A DNA stretch of 64,000 nt from Chloroflexota bacterium (GTDB lineage: Bacteria; Chloroflexota; Dehalococcoidia; Lucifugimonadales; GCA-2722455), in NCBI GenBank assembly GCA_002722455.1, contig PBMB01000002.1, positions 124,001-188,000 of the forward strand. The letters are read 5' to 3'. This document shows positions 51,021-59,722 of this stretch, one piece after another (the stretch's first letter is position 1; every line of letters begins with the position of its first letter). The notes below the pieces were generated by a model. That model was not told the origin of the DNA, ran no database searches, and saw only the letters and a program-made list of their open reading frames with translations. The position numbers and the translations under genes are program-made.

Positions 51021-52091
51021 CTATAAAGTTTTAGAGTGTAATATGGGAGTGCTTAAATCAACATTATGTTCCTTTTGTAATTTAAAAGCATTTAGATTCA
51101 ATGTATCTTTTGCTTTTTTTATACTAAAAGGGGTGTTTACATAATAAAGTAACTCCCAAGAAACTGCATAGTCACCATTATTTTCAATATTAACTTCATA
51201 AGTTCCAATTGCAGAGCATTCTTTCCTACTGTTATTTACAACGTCTTCAAAATAATTAGAAACAGTATCATAATCAGTATTATAACCAATATTAAAAATA
51301 ATACTTTGTTTTACAGGTTTCCAATCAGTATTTTTCTTTTCAGTTTGTTTTTCTTTTTCAATGGTAAGAACTTTTGTAATATTTTGAACAAAAATTTTAT
51401 TAGGAACAATTGTTTCAATTTTGGTTTTAAGATTTCTTACTCTTGTTCCTATAAATCTCGTTTCAAGTATAACATATAAAGATTCATCTTCTAATTGAAT
51501 TACACTACCACGATTAAGGTTTCCTTTTGCATGAATAACAAAAGAAGACATAACTTCGTCTAACCAAAAATCTTTTGTAGCGAAAAGAACAATACCAAGT
51601 GTTACAAAAGCACTTCCACTTTCAAGCCACTCTTCTTTTCCCCAAATATGAATAAGAGTAAAAAATAATATAATGGCAGTCGTAGAACTTGTTGCAACTT
51701 TGAGCATTTTTGACACATAATTGTCTGTATATCTTTCGATGTCGTCCACTTTACTTTTTTCACCATATTTCATCATCATAAAGTTATTTAACCAATGATT
51801 AATTAGATACAGTGAAAGAATCAAAATATAGCTTTGAGACCAATTGGCTCCTATGTTTTTACCAAGAGAAGCAAAAACAAGGAAAGTGGATAAAAATAAA
51901 AAGCTAACAAGTCTTATTACTTTAACTTTTGCCTTATAGTCTCTTAATTCTTCACCTAACGGGTCAAGTTTAATAACAACTTTATGAACTAAAAACAACA
52001 ACAATATATTTATAGTAAGGGTAGTGTAATCAAAAAAACCAAACTCGATTTTTTCTAAATTATCTAAAACAGTATTTACAATATTATTCAC
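51021..52091 (-). CDS. MscS-family mechanosensitive channel-like protein (356 aa)
   Basis: Four spans in residues 20-180, with a last span followed by the pore-lining-like F-A-T-K-D-F-W-L-D-E-V-M-S-S-F and the MscS beta domain (N-R-G-S-V-I-Q-L-E-D then I-G-T-R-V-R-N-L-K-T and I-V-P-N-K). It is longer than E. coli MscS (286 aa). Relieves osmotic pressure in the inner membrane. Convergent with the spermidine-synthase-like gene. Confidence 0.85.
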   Translation of the reverse strand: MNNIVNTVLDNLEKIEFGFFDYTTLTINILLLFLVHKVVIKLDPLGEELRDYKAKVKVIRLVSFLFLSTFLVFASLGKNIGANWSQSYILILSLYLINHWLNNFMMMKYGEKSKVDDIERYTDNYVSKMLKVATSSTTAIILFFTLIHIWGKEEWLESGSAFVTLGIVLFATKDFWLDEVMSSFVIHAKGNLNRGSVIQLEDESLYVILETRFIGTRVRNLKTKIETIVPNKIFVQNITKVLTIEKEKQTEKKNTDWKPVKQSIIFNIGYNTDYDTVSNYFEDVVNNSRKECSAIGTYEVNIENNGDYAVSWELLYYVNTPFSIKKAKDTLNLNAFKLQKEHNVDLSTPILHSKTL

Positions 52092-52131
52092 GTCAATAAT
52101 CCTATATATAATTTAGCATTATTATATAACA

Positions 52132-52160
52132 AAAAAAGCCTTTGTGGAAGGCTTTTTTTT
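52132..52160 (-). terminator. Rho-independent terminator
   Basis: AAAAAAGCCTT-TGTGG-AAGGCTTTTTTTT; ends the MFS-acyltransferase gene. Confidence 0.88.
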
Positions 52161-52162
52161 GT

Positions 52163-54019
52163 TTATTTTTTATCATTTCTAAGTTTTTTAACTATATTTT
52201 CCAAGTGTTCTTTTGTTACGTTTTCTGGTTGAACGACCTCACCACCAACAACATTAATCTTTGAATAAAAACGCTTAGGTATTTTAAGACCTTTTGTTTT
52301 ACAGAAAAAACTGCCCCAAAGATTTTGTAATGCAACGGTATATACAGGAACTGGTGTTCTTTGTATAATATGCTCTATTCCAGATTTAAAAACATTCATT
52401 TCACCATCAGTAGTTAATCGACCTTCTGGAAAAATAAAGATAGCTTCTCCGTTATCTAATGCTTTTGCAATCTCGTCAAAAGCAGCGTCAAAAACTTTTT
52501 TATTTTCTTTTACTCCTGCAATTGGTATTGCTTTTGTGTTCTTAAATATAAAATTCAATACTGGAATGTTAAAGATTTTGTAATACATAACAAATCGCAT
52601 CGGTCTTGGGATCGCTGCTGATAGTATTAGTGCGTCCATATAACTTACATGATTGCCAACGATTATTAGACCACCTTCTTTTGGTATATTAATGTTTTTC
52701 TTTCTAATTCTGTACATAAATTTAAGTATTAAAAAAACTAAAAACCTCATGGCAAACTCAGGAACTACAGTAAAAATATAAATTCCAACAAAAACGTTTA
52801 AAATGGCAACAGAGAGAAGTAATTCTAAAATAGTAAGGTAATTTAAAGCAAAAATAGAATAAACAGCAGAGATAACCATTAATAATGAATTAACTATATT
52901 GTTTATTGCAACAACACGAGATCTTTCTTTTTCTTTTGTTCGAATTTGAATAAGAGTATATAAAGGAACAGTGTAAAAGCCACCAGACATACCAATAAAA
53001 AACATTGCTGCTAAAACACTTAATGAACCTTCAACCGAAAAGAATTCTGAAATAGTTAATAATGTTTCTGTATTGTTTTCTGGTAATGCAAGAGTAGAGA
53101 AATACATCCATACACCACCAATTGTAATGCCTAATGCACCAATAGGAACTAAACCTAATTCAATATCACCGTCTGTAAGTTTTTCAGATAACATTGATCC
53201 AAAACCAATACTCAAAGAAAATACTGTTAATAATAAAATAACTACACTTTCATCGCCATTTAAAAATTCTTTTGCGTACAAAGGCATTTGTGTTAAAAAT
53301 ATTGCACCAATAAACCAAAACCAAGAAATCGACAAGATGGAGCGAGAGACAGAAATCTTTTGTTCTTTCATTAGTTTTATCATTTTAAATGTTTCGCTAA
53401 AAACATTATAATTAATTTTATGCTCTGGATTTGAAGCTTTTGCATTTGGTATAAATAAGCTACTAATAAAGCCTAATACAGCAAATAGGATAACACTAGT
53501 AGAAACAAGCATTGCAGTATTTTCTTCAACTTGAATAATTCCACCCGCATATATTGTTCCGAGAAGAATGGCAATGAATGTTCCTGTTTCAACTATTGCA
53601 TTACCTTTTAACAATTCTTCATGTTTTAGGTGTTGTGGAATAATGCTATATTTAACAGGTCCGAATATAGCAGATTGTGTTCCCATAAGAAATAAAACAG
53701 CCATTAACCCATAAGTGAAATCAATAATAAAAAATGTTGCACCCAGACTCATAATTAAAATCTCAAAAAACTTAATTATTTTTATTAATTTTGATTTTTC
53801 GAACTTGTCACCTATTTGACCAGCAAGAGAAGAAAATAGGAAAAATGGTAGAATAAATAGTAAAGCAGAAATGTTTACCAATAAAGCTGAATTTTCTATA
53901 GCTTGATATGTTAACATTATCATTAAAGTGTTTTTATATATATTGTCGTTAAATGCTCCTAAAAATTGAGTTAGGAAAAATGGCATAAAACGTTTTTCAA
54001 TTAATAAATTAGAACTCAT
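52163..54019 (-). CDS. MFS transporter fused to PlsC-type acyltransferase (618 aa)
   Basis: N-terminal about 425 residues are an LplT-like major facilitator transporter (twelve hydrophobic segments, L-G-A-F-N-D-N near 20-26). The C-terminal domain carries the acyltransferase signatures N-H-V-S-Y-M-D (H457-x4-D462) and F-P-E-G-R (530-534). Together they flip and re-acylate lysophospholipid in the inner membrane. The acyl-ACP synthetase (AMP-binding) domain of full Aas is absent. Monocistronic, AAGGGAT ribosome binding site. Confidence 0.93.
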   Translation of the reverse strand: MSSNLLIEKRFMPFFLTQFLGAFNDNIYKNTLMIMLTYQAIENSALLVNISALLFILPFFLFSSLAGQIGDKFEKSKLIKIIKFFEILIMSLGATFFIIDFTYGLMAVLFLMGTQSAIFGPVKYSIIPQHLKHEELLKGNAIVETGTFIAILLGTIYAGGIIQVEENTAMLVSTSVILFAVLGFISSLFIPNAKASNPEHKINYNVFSETFKMIKLMKEQKISVSRSILSISWFWFIGAIFLTQMPLYAKEFLNGDESVVILLLTVFSLSIGFGSMLSEKLTDGDIELGLVPIGALGITIGGVWMYFSTLALPENNTETLLTISEFFSVEGSLSVLAAMFFIGMSGGFYTVPLYTLIQIRTKEKERSRVVAINNIVNSLLMVISAVYSIFALNYLTILELLLSVAILNVFVGIYIFTVVPEFAMRFLVFLILKFMYRIRKKNINIPKEGGLIIVGNHVSYMDALILSAAIPRPMRFVMYYKIFNIPVLNFIFKNTKAIPIAGVKENKKVFDAAFDEIAKALDNGEAIFIFPEGRLTTDGEMNVFKSGIEHIIQRTPVPVYTVALQNLWGSFFCKTKGLKIPKRFYSKINVVGGEVVQPENVTKEHLENIVKKLRNDKK

Positions 54020-54078
54020 CGTTATCCCTTATAATTTCGAATAATATAAATATAACATTTCATATAAAAAAAAACAAT

Positions 54079-54103
54079 AAAAAAGATCTCAAAAGAGATC
54101 TTT
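54079..54103 (-). terminator. Rho-independent terminator
   Basis: AAAGATCTC-AAAA-GAGATCTTT; ends the collar-domain gene. Confidence 0.72.
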
Positions 54104-54107
54104 AATG

Positions 54108-54686
54108 TTATTCTGCTTTGACTATATACATAAGAGAAATGTTTGTAGGTCGTGTTTCATTGGCTGTTTTCACAACTCGTGAAGAGTCAAATTTATTAAC
54201 CGTAGCACCTCTTGCATTTGTTCCTTCTGCTGAATTACCACTCATATTACCGTCAGCATAAAAAGCACCAGCTTGTCCATAACTCAATAGTCTGCCGTCA
54301 TGACCTAATGGTATAGGCAACGTTCCTGTAATGTTCTCGATAGCCCAATCTTGATTGCTTAATAAGTTTCGACCACTGTCTAAACCAGCACCATTATCCC
54401 ATCCACGAACAAATTGACCACGTAAATCAGGTAGTTTAGCTCCATATATAGTAGTAAGCTCTGGATATCCCGAAGTAGATTGTCCATTCATTTCAAGCCA
54501 TCCTGCTGGTGGAGTGGCTGCTCCCCACATAACTACTGCTCCAATTGGCGAATCAAATGTAGCTTCTGGTGCAGAAGTGTATTTTACACTGTCGGAGTCG
54601 ATAACGCTAACATATTCTGCAGATACAAATCCTGCACTTAATATTAATGCAGCAATAATTCCTTTTCCATTAATTTTAATTTCCAT
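54108..54686 (-). CDS. Exported phage tail-collar-domain protein (192 aa)
   Basis: Residues 1-23 are a signal peptide (A-A-L-I-L-S-A-G-F-V-S-A). The mature part has the tail-collar signature: G-A-V-V-M-W-G, P-P-A-G-W-L-E-M-N-G-Q, L-P-D-L-R-G-Q-F-V-R-G-W-D, and near the end E-T-R-P-T-N-I-S-L-M-Y-I-V-K. In phages this domain sits at receptor-binding tail fibres. Here it is secreted, and no tail genes are nearby, so it may serve surface adhesion or be a domesticated phage gene. AAAGGA ribosome binding site. Confidence 0.85.
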   Translation of the reverse strand: MEIKINGKGIIAALILSAGFVSAEYVSVIDSDSVKYTSAPEATFDSPIGAVVMWGAATPPAGWLEMNGQSTSGYPELTTIYGAKLPDLRGQFVRGWDNGAGLDSGRNLLSNQDWAIENITGTLPIPLGHDGRLLSYGQAGAFYADGNMSGNSAEGTNARGATVNKFDSSRVVKTANETRPTNISLMYIVKAE

Positions 54687-54747
54687 TATGACAAATCCTT
54701 TATTTTTTATTACTTTTTCATTTTTATCATATAAGAAATAAAGATCA

Positions 54748-54774
54748 AAAAAAAAGACCTCAAAGATTGAGATC
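54748..54774 (-). terminator. Rho-independent terminator
   Basis: On the - strand GATCTCAA-TCT-TTGAGGTC (one G-U) with T-run; ends smpB. Confidence 0.8.
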
Positions 54775-54795
54775 CTATAAATAAGATTTTATAAT

Positions 54796-55275
54796 TTAAA
54801 GTCTAATATTTTTCATTGCTCTTTGAGCTTCAATTTTACCTTCACGCTCTTGAACAGTCTTTCTCTTATCAACAGTGTTTTTACCACGAGACAGTGAAAT
54901 TTTAGCTTTAACGTATTGTCCTTGCCAAAAAAGTGCATGAAGAATTGCAGTGAATCCTTTTTGTTCTTTAGCACCACGAATCTTGTCAATTTCTTTTTTG
55001 TTAAGCAACAATTTCACACTTGCATTAGAATCACGAAACTCATGAGTGTTAGCTTGCTCTAGTGGAGTGATAGACATACCTGATATCCAAGCTTCATTGT
55101 TTCTATCAATAATAATATGTGGATTATTGGCTAATGAAACACGTTTTTGTCTTAATGACTTTACTTGCCATCCTTTAAGAACAACACCTGCAATAAACTC
55201 TTCTTTGGTTTCATAATCGTAGTTTGCTTTTTTATTTTTAGCAATGGTGTTATCATTTTTTTTATTGTTTTTCAT
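54796..55275 (-). CDS. smpB: SsrA-binding protein SmpB (159 aa)
   Basis: Carries the SmpB core: N-K-K-A-N-Y-D-Y, G-V-V-L-K-G-W-Q-V-K-S-L-R (31-43), S-I-T-P-L-E-Q-A-N near 69, and the basic C-terminal tail starting G-K-N-T-V-D-K-R. It binds the tmRNA tRNA-like domain and the ribosome decoding centre during trans-translation. The tmRNA lies about 7.4 kb to the right. Unusual: the tail A-x-R-A-M-K-N of the family is present (Q-R-A-M-K-N-I-R-L). Confidence 0.97.
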   Translation of the reverse strand: MKNNKKNDNTIAKNKKANYDYETKEEFIAGVVLKGWQVKSLRQKRVSLANNPHIIIDRNNEAWISGMSITPLEQANTHEFRDSNASVKLLLNKKEIDKIRGAKEQKGFTAILHALFWQGQYVKAKISLSRGKNTVDKRKTVQEREGKIEAQRAMKNIRL

Positions 55276-55339
55276 TTTGATTCTCTTAATTCCTTAATAA
55301 TTTAGACTATTATATCATAAAAAGAATAAGAAAAACAAG

Positions 55340-55690
55340 TTATTTGTTTTTCTTTTTGTCTTCTATTCTTTTATCTTTGATTGTCTTTAATATGAAATCC
55401 ATTAAATTGTAATATTCAATTTTATCACTTAAAGTAATTTTACCTAAGATATAATGATCTTTATCTGATTTTTCTAAAACATTTTTTAGTAATTCATTAT
55501 TTTTAATCCTTTCGAAAAGTGGATATTCTCTCATAGATTCAACAATTTCAGAAATAGGATTTTTAACTTCTAATGCTCTAATTCTTTGTTTTTCGTGTAA
55601 TAGTGCTTTTTTAGAAACAGGCAAAAAAGTTGCGTTTTTACGTTTTTCTTTTATTGAATTAATAATAAAAGTATTAAATTCTTTATTCAT
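55340..55690 (-). CDS. Hypothetical protein (116 aa)
   Basis: Not recognised. Basic helical soluble protein with Lys-rich end. Follows the 55701 gene by 10 nt on the same strand, with AGGAGG ribosome binding site. The pair is probably co-transcribed. Confidence 0.65.
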   Translation of the reverse strand: MNKEFNTFIINSIKEKRKNATFLPVSKKALLHEKQRIRALEVKNPISEIVESMREYPLFERIKNNELLKNVLEKSDKDHYILGKITLSDKIEYYNLMDFILKTIKDKRIEDKKKNK

Positions 55691-55700
55691 AAATCCTCCT

Positions 55701-55976
55701 TTAAACAGTAAAGCCGTCTCTGTATTTAAAAGAATTCCTGAATCTCATATAGTCAATTTCGTCCCAACGTTTCTGCTTAAGACATTTTTTACCAGAGATA
55801 GATAATTGATAAGAAAAATCTTGTGGTGAAACTTTTTCTAATCTTTCTTCTTGTCCAGAATGGGAATTATAAATAGCAACTTTGGAATTTAAAAGGCTAT
55901 TTAGTTTTATTAAAAAAGATCGCAATTCATTTTTAAGTTCTTCATGCTTTAGAATACTTTTTTCAGCTTCTGTCAT
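55701..55976 (-). CDS. Hypothetical protein (91 aa)
   Basis: Not recognised. Helical N-terminus, mixed C-terminus, one Cys. First gene of a two-gene unit. AAAGGAAG ribosome binding site. Function unknown. Confidence 0.62.
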   Translation of the reverse strand: MTEAEKSILKHEELKNELRSFLIKLNSLLNSKVAIYNSHSGQEERLEKVSPQDFSYQLSISGKKCLKQKRWDEIDYMRFRNSFKYRDGFTV

Positions 55977-56090
55977 TAAATGGCTTCCTTTGTTGTTCTA
56001 ATTAAGGATTGTATATTTTTTTTAAATAAAAATCAAGAAAAGTTCAATCTTTTTTTTTATTATTTAGAATAAGAATATTTTAAATAATAA

Positions 56091-56120
56091 AAAAACGACA
56101 TTATTTAATGTCGTTTTTTT
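56091..56120 (-). terminator. Rho-independent terminator
   Basis: CGACATT-ATTT-AATGTCG with A and T runs; ends the 56130 gene. Confidence 0.88.
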
Positions 56121-56129
56121 TGATTAAGA

Positions 56130-56381
56130 TTAGTTCCTAAAATACATAGGGTTTTTAAGTTTACAAATTTCTGCTGAAAGCTTCATTTTTTCACTTTGTG
56201 AGGCATCTGCTGTTAATGTGATTGCATCACTCATAACTGCATTGAAACCTGAATCTAAAATACCTAATACTGCACTTTGGCAATCTTTGACTTCAAAATC
56301 TGCTTGTTTTTCTTCTTCTGATTGACAACCAGTAAGCAAAAGTAAAGCAGGAGCAGCCAATAAAATTAATTTTTTACTCAT
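56130..56381 (-). CDS. Small exported lipoprotein (83 aa)
   Basis: Signal peptide with lipobox L-T-G-C (Cys19), then a helical mature part of 64 residues with two further Cys. AAAGGGAT ribosome binding site and own terminator. Not recognised. Confidence 0.75.
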   Translation of the reverse strand: MSKKLILLAAPALLLLTGCQSEEEKQADFEVKDCQSAVLGILDSGFNAVMSDAITLTADASQSEKMKLSAEICKLKNPMYFRN

Positions 56382-56537
56382 AATATTATCCCTTTTTAAT
56401 CCTTCTTAAAACAATATAATATTTTTTTAAAAAAAATCAAAAATTGGTAACTTCATAAATATAAAAAACTTTGGTATTTTTTTTATTTTACGATTTTTTT
56501 TAAAATAAATAATATCAAAATATAAATATTATTTTTC

Positions 56538-57338
56538 TTAATTTGGCATATTATTGTCATAATAAATACTCAAACATTTGTCGAATTCTTCTTTAAATTG
56601 ATCGAAAATGTAAAATTGAATCTCTTTTTTATCTGTATATGAAATTACTTTATTTTTGAATGAATTGAAATCGTCTAATATCAAATAAGCGTCTTCGTCA
56701 TTACAATGAGAACGCAATATATAAATAGAAGGTCTTAAATCTTTCTTTATAAAAGAATCAGCATCTTTTTGTGCTTTTATCATTGCTTCTTCTTGTTCTT
56801 TTTGAAGAGCAATTTCTTTTTCTGCTGCTATTCTTTCCTTTTTGCGTTGTTTTTCTAATTCAATATTTTTTTGTTTTTCAAGTTCTTTTTGTTTTTTTAT
56901 TTTTTCTTGCTTTTCAAATTCTTTTTGTTTTTTTATTTTTTCTTGTTTTTCAAGTTCTAATTGTTTTTTTTCAAAGTTGTCTTTAATTTCTTTTTGTCTT
57001 GTTTTTTCTTTTTTAATTTTTTTATTTTTTTCTTTCAGTAATTCTTTTTCATATTCTTCAATCTTCTTTTTAAGGTTTTGATAATTTAAATATTCTGAAT
57101 GTGCAAGTTTTCCTTCTTCTCTGTTTCTTTTTAATGCTTCCATTAAATTCTTATCGCTTTCTATTTCATTTAATAGTTTTTTATTGTCTTCATAAGTATT
57201 TAAATGTTCTATGGAATACTCAAAATCAGAATCAAAATAAGTTTTTAATGTATAGGTGTCTTTTGCCATTTCAGTCAATGCACAACCAGAGAATAAAGTA
57301 CATATTGCGATTGAAATAATTGTTTTTTTAATAGACAT
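56538..57338 (-). CDS. Lipoprotein with long coiled coil, TolA-like (266 aa)
   Basis: Lipobox F-S-G-C (Cys19). Residues about 90-190 are a continuous Lys/Glu coiled coil containing a tandem repeat of about 13 residues starting E-K-Q-E-K-I-K-K-Q-K-E-F and E-K-Q-E-K-I-K-K-Q-K-E-L. The C-terminal 65 residues are a small Cys-containing domain. Likely anchored in an envelope membrane and spanning part of the periplasm. The repeat is a site of possible length variation. Confidence 0.78.
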   Translation of the reverse strand: MSIKKTIISIAICTLFSGCALTEMAKDTYTLKTYFDSDFEYSIEHLNTYEDNKKLLNEIESDKNLMEALKRNREEGKLAHSEYLNYQNLKKKIEEYEKELLKEKNKKIKKEKTRQKEIKDNFEKKQLELEKQEKIKKQKEFEKQEKIKKQKELEKQKNIELEKQRKKERIAAEKEIALQKEQEEAMIKAQKDADSFIKKDLRPSIYILRSHCNDEDAYLILDDFNSFKNKVISYTDKKEIQFYIFDQFKEEFDKCLSIYYDNNMPN

Positions 57339-57351
57339 AAATATTCTCCAA

Positions 57352-57378
57352 AAAAAAGCCTCTATATTATAGAGGCTT
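57352..57378 (-). terminator. Rho-independent terminator
   Basis: AAAGCCTCTAT-ATT-ATAGAGGCTTT with T-run on the - strand; ends hpf. Confidence 0.88.
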
Positions 57379-57400
57379 TAATACCAAAATAAGTCACATC

Positions 57401-57736
57401 TTATTCTTCTTGCATTCTTTTGTCAATACCGCTTCTTACTTGTTTTTTATCTTTCAACTTACGAAGCTGACGTTCTGCTTTGTCTGCAAGTGTTGTAAGA
57501 ACCTTATACATGTCTTTACCATCTTCTTCAATATGGATAGGTGAACCAACAACAGGAACTTTTACTGAAGCTGATTTAAGGTGGGAATGGTGTTGATTAA
57601 CTGAGATTCTAACTTCAACATTACCAGTGATATGGTCTTCAAAATGTTCTAACACTTTAGAGAATTGATCCTCAACGTGATCTTTAATTGAATCTGTAAC
57701 TTCTACGTGGATGCCTTGAACAGTAACTTTAGTCAT
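57401..57736 (-). CDS. hpf: Ribosome hibernation promoting factor, short form (111 aa)
   Basis: Short HPF/RaiA family: M-T-K-V-T-V-Q-G-I-H-V-E-V-T at the start, E-V-R-I-S-V-N-Q and A-S-V-K-V-P-V-V-G-S-P-I-H near 57-70, D-M-Y-K-V-L-T-T-L-A-D-K-A-E-R-Q-L-R-K-L-K (about 75-95). It binds 30S and protects idle ribosomes. The C-terminal dimerisation domain of long HPF is absent, so 100S formation would need RMF; an RMF-like gene is at 25422. Own promoter and terminator. Confidence 0.95.
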   Translation of the reverse strand: MTKVTVQGIHVEVTDSIKDHVEDQFSKVLEHFEDHITGNVEVRISVNQHHSHLKSASVKVPVVGSPIHIEEDGKDMYKVLTTLADKAERQLRKLKDKKQVRSGIDKRMQEE

Positions 57737-57779
57737 ATAGATTACCTCTCTTTTAATTGTTACGTTAATTTATTTGCTT

Positions 57780-57808
57780 ATATTATCATTAAGTCGTCTT
57801 TAAGTCAA
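57780..57808 (-). promoter_or_regulatory. Sigma-70 promoter of hpf
   Basis: On the - strand TTGACT, 17-bp spacer, TAATAT. Confidence 0.72.
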
Positions 57809-57853
57809 AGTGTTTTATAACATATTTAAGATAAAAAAATTGATTAAAATCAA

Positions 57854-58273
57854 TTATTGAAAAGACATGAGTATTTTATCGTCAGATAAACTTTCAATGA
57901 TCTTGAATCCATTATTTTCATAAAAATAAATAGAATAAAATTCATTATTAAAAACCTGAGCAACAAGATAGATTTGTTTTATATCTTTTTCTTTTGCTAT
58001 TTCTTTTACTTTATCTAAAAAAGAACGACCTAGTCCTTTTCTTCTTTCTTTTTCTTGAATAAAAATATTTTCGACAATAAGAATTTTATTGTCTATTTGT
58101 AAATGTTTAAAAAATTCTAAATCTTGATATGATATTTGATAGTCCAGTAATATATGTTGCAAAAGACCATTATATCCAGAATGTAAAATTGAATATTCTA
58201 CAATAGAACTGTTTTCATTAATGATTTTATTTTTTTCTAAAACATAATCGTCAAATAAAATATCAGTAAACAA
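57854..58273 (-). CDS. GNAT-family N-acetyltransferase (139 aa)
   Basis: TTG start with GAGG about 11 nt upstream. Motif A F-I-Q-E-K-E-R-R-K-G-L-G-R-S-F-L (about 71-86) with the CoA-binding R-R-K-G-L-G. Motif B Y-F-Y-E-N-N-G-F-K-I follows. Transfers acetyl from acetyl-CoA to an unknown amine. Starts 5 nt after the stop of the 58279 gene on the same strand. Confidence 0.85.
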   Translation of the reverse strand: MFTDILFDDYVLEKNKIINENSSIVEYSILHSGYNGLLQHILLDYQISYQDLEFFKHLQIDNKILIVENIFIQEKERRKGLGRSFLDKVKEIAKEKDIKQIYLVAQVFNNEFYSIYFYENNGFKIIESLSDDKILMSFQ

Positions 58274-58278
58274 TGTTT

Positions 58279-58548
58279 TTATAACCTCTTTTTAAAAAAT
58301 GATTTGATTTTATATGAAATAGAATGAGTTTTTTTTTCGGCTTTATTTTTTAACTTTAAAATATCTTGCCTTATTTCTTCTAATTCTTTCTTGGATTCTT
58401 TATATTGTCGAATTGCAACATTGAATCCATTTTTTGTTTTTCTCATATACTCAACAAAAATATTTGGATAATTTTTTATTATTGAGTAAGCTTCTTGTTC
58501 ATTTTTAAATATAAATACGCTCAAACTGGGCGAAGGTTCGGAATTCAT
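58279..58548 (-). CDS. Hypothetical small protein (89 aa)
   Basis: Start at ATG 58548 (MNSEPSPSL) behind AAGGAG; a longer in-frame start overlaps the probable promoter. Not recognised. Basic helical C-terminal half ending in K-S-F-F-K-K-R-L. First gene of a unit with the GNAT protein. Confidence 0.6.
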   Translation of the reverse strand: MNSEPSPSLSVFIFKNEQEAYSIIKNYPNIFVEYMRKTKNGFNVAIRQYKESKKELEEIRQDILKLKNKAEKKTHSISYKIKSFFKKRL

Positions 58549-58620
58549 TATTGTTTTTTTCTCCTTCAATGTGAAAACTAATCTTGAGATTAACATAAAG
58601 TAGAAAAAAAATCAAATATA

Positions 58621-58650
58621 AAGCCCTGTTTAGAAAACAAGGCTTTTTAA
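58621..58650 (-). terminator. Rho-independent terminator
   Basis: AAAGCC/GGCTTT and TGTTT/AAACA arms with T-run; ends the XRE gene. Confidence 0.72.
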
Positions 58651-58667
58651 TTAATTATTTTTAAATA

Positions 58668-59018
58668 TTAAGCAGCATTGTTATTCTGGATTTCTTCAAT
58701 GAATTTTTTAGTGCCAGATTTCATATTACGAAGTGGTTTACTTTGAATATTAGCACTCAACTCTATACGAGCACAGAAGCCAATTAGTTTATCAACAGTA
58801 AATGAATCAACTCTACCATTAAGAATGTTACTTACACGAGGTTGGGAAGAGCCAATAAGGTCTGCAAAGATCTCTTGGGTAATTCGATATTCTTTTTTCC
58901 AGTTTTTGAATGTTTGAGCAATATCTTCAGCTAATTGTTTTTTATGTTGGTCAACAACTTTCTTTTCAATTGCAGACATTTCTTGGTCTAAAAGTTCTTT
59001 TGCGTTTAAATCTGACAT
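58668..59018 (-). CDS. XRE-type helix-turn-helix regulator (116 aa)
   Basis: Start at ATG 59018 behind AAGGAGAAA. HTH near residues 46-90: Y-R-I-T-Q-E-I-F-A-D-L-I-G-S-S-Q-P-R-V-S-N-I-L-N-G-R. The form resembles HTH_37/HigA-like proteins that act as antitoxin and autorepressor, but no HigB/RelE-like toxin gene is adjacent. A short palindrome AGTATACT lies in its upstream region and could be an operator. Confidence 0.82.
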   Translation of the reverse strand: MSDLNAKELLDQEMSAIEKKVVDQHKKQLAEDIAQTFKNWKKEYRITQEIFADLIGSSQPRVSNILNGRVDSFTVDKLIGFCARIELSANIQSKPLRNMKSGTKKFIEEIQNNNAA

Positions 59019-59126
59019 AAATTTCTCCTTAGTGTCTTTAATTAAGTCAGAGTATACTAACACGTAAATAAAAAAAATACAAGCAAAAACATATAATTTT
59101 TTTTGATGAAATGCACATTTTTTTAT

Positions 59127-59152
59127 AAAAAAAGAAATAGCTTTCGCTATTT
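59127..59152 (-). terminator. Rho-independent terminator
   Basis: GAAATAGC-GAAA-GCTATTTC (as read on the - strand) with T-run. Confidence 0.85.
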
Positions 59153-59650
59153 CCTATATTGTGAATCTAAATAAGGATGTTTTCCATATTTTGTAATATA
59201 TTTGGAATAACCATTTTGTATAAGATTTAAACCAAGGTCTTGACCATTATATGAAACAGAACAAATAACTCTTCCATAATAGCCATGATCCCAACAATTA
59301 AAAGAGACTTTCTTCTTCTCTATGAGACGTTTTACATATACGCTTGCATTTTTACCTTCTTGGCTATTTCTACTTGCGTCAGGGTGCTTTGACTCTGCCG
59401 TATCCGTATTTGCTAATCTAACTCTGAAACTTTTATACTTATCTTTTAAATATTTTTGTTCTTTGCGATTAGAACTAGATTTTAATTTATTATAAACATT
59501 TTGATTGTCTATGTTTATTTCATATGTATCACCGTCAATAACACGATAAACATAACCAGTTCCTTGAATATTATTCTGTAAACTTAGATCTGAAGCGAAT
59601 ACGTTAGCAGATATAAGTATGGAAAATAAAATTGATATATTTTTTTTCAT
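59147..59650 (-). CDS. Secreted thermonuclease (SNase family, 167 aa)
   Basis: Signal peptide (1-20, V-F-A-S). SNase core with V-I-D-G-D-T-Y (38-43), R-V-R-L-A-N-T-D-T-A-E (76-86) and Y-G-R-V-I (125-129), giving catalytic R78, E86 and R127. Ca-dependent endonuclease cleaving DNA and RNA in the periplasm or outside the cell. An insertion of about 15 residues (Lys/Ser/Asn-rich, 54-70) precedes the second motif. Confidence 0.9.
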   Translation of the reverse strand: MKKNISILFSILISANVFASDLSLQNNIQGTGYVYRVIDGDTYEINIDNQNVYNKLKSSSNRKEQKYLKDKYKSFRVRLANTDTAESKHPDASRNSQEGKNASVYVKRLIEKKKVSFNCWDHGYYGRVICSVSYNGQDLGLNLIQNGYSKYITKYGKHPYLDSQYRK

Positions 59651-59700
59651 ACAACGTCCTTGTTTTATTGTTACAAAATTAATTATATCATAAAAATAAA

Positions 59701-59722
59701 AAAGTGCTCAATTGAGCACTTT
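59701..59722 (-). terminator. Terminator overlapping the 3' end of a gene
   Basis: Perfect palindrome AAAGTGCTCA/ATTGAGCACTTT centred at 59711; ends the 59708 gene. Confidence 0.8.

Noticed and set aside
56771-57319. Several + strand Phe/Leu-rich frames
   Set aside because: They are complements of the Lys/Glu coiled coil of the lipoprotein on the - strand.
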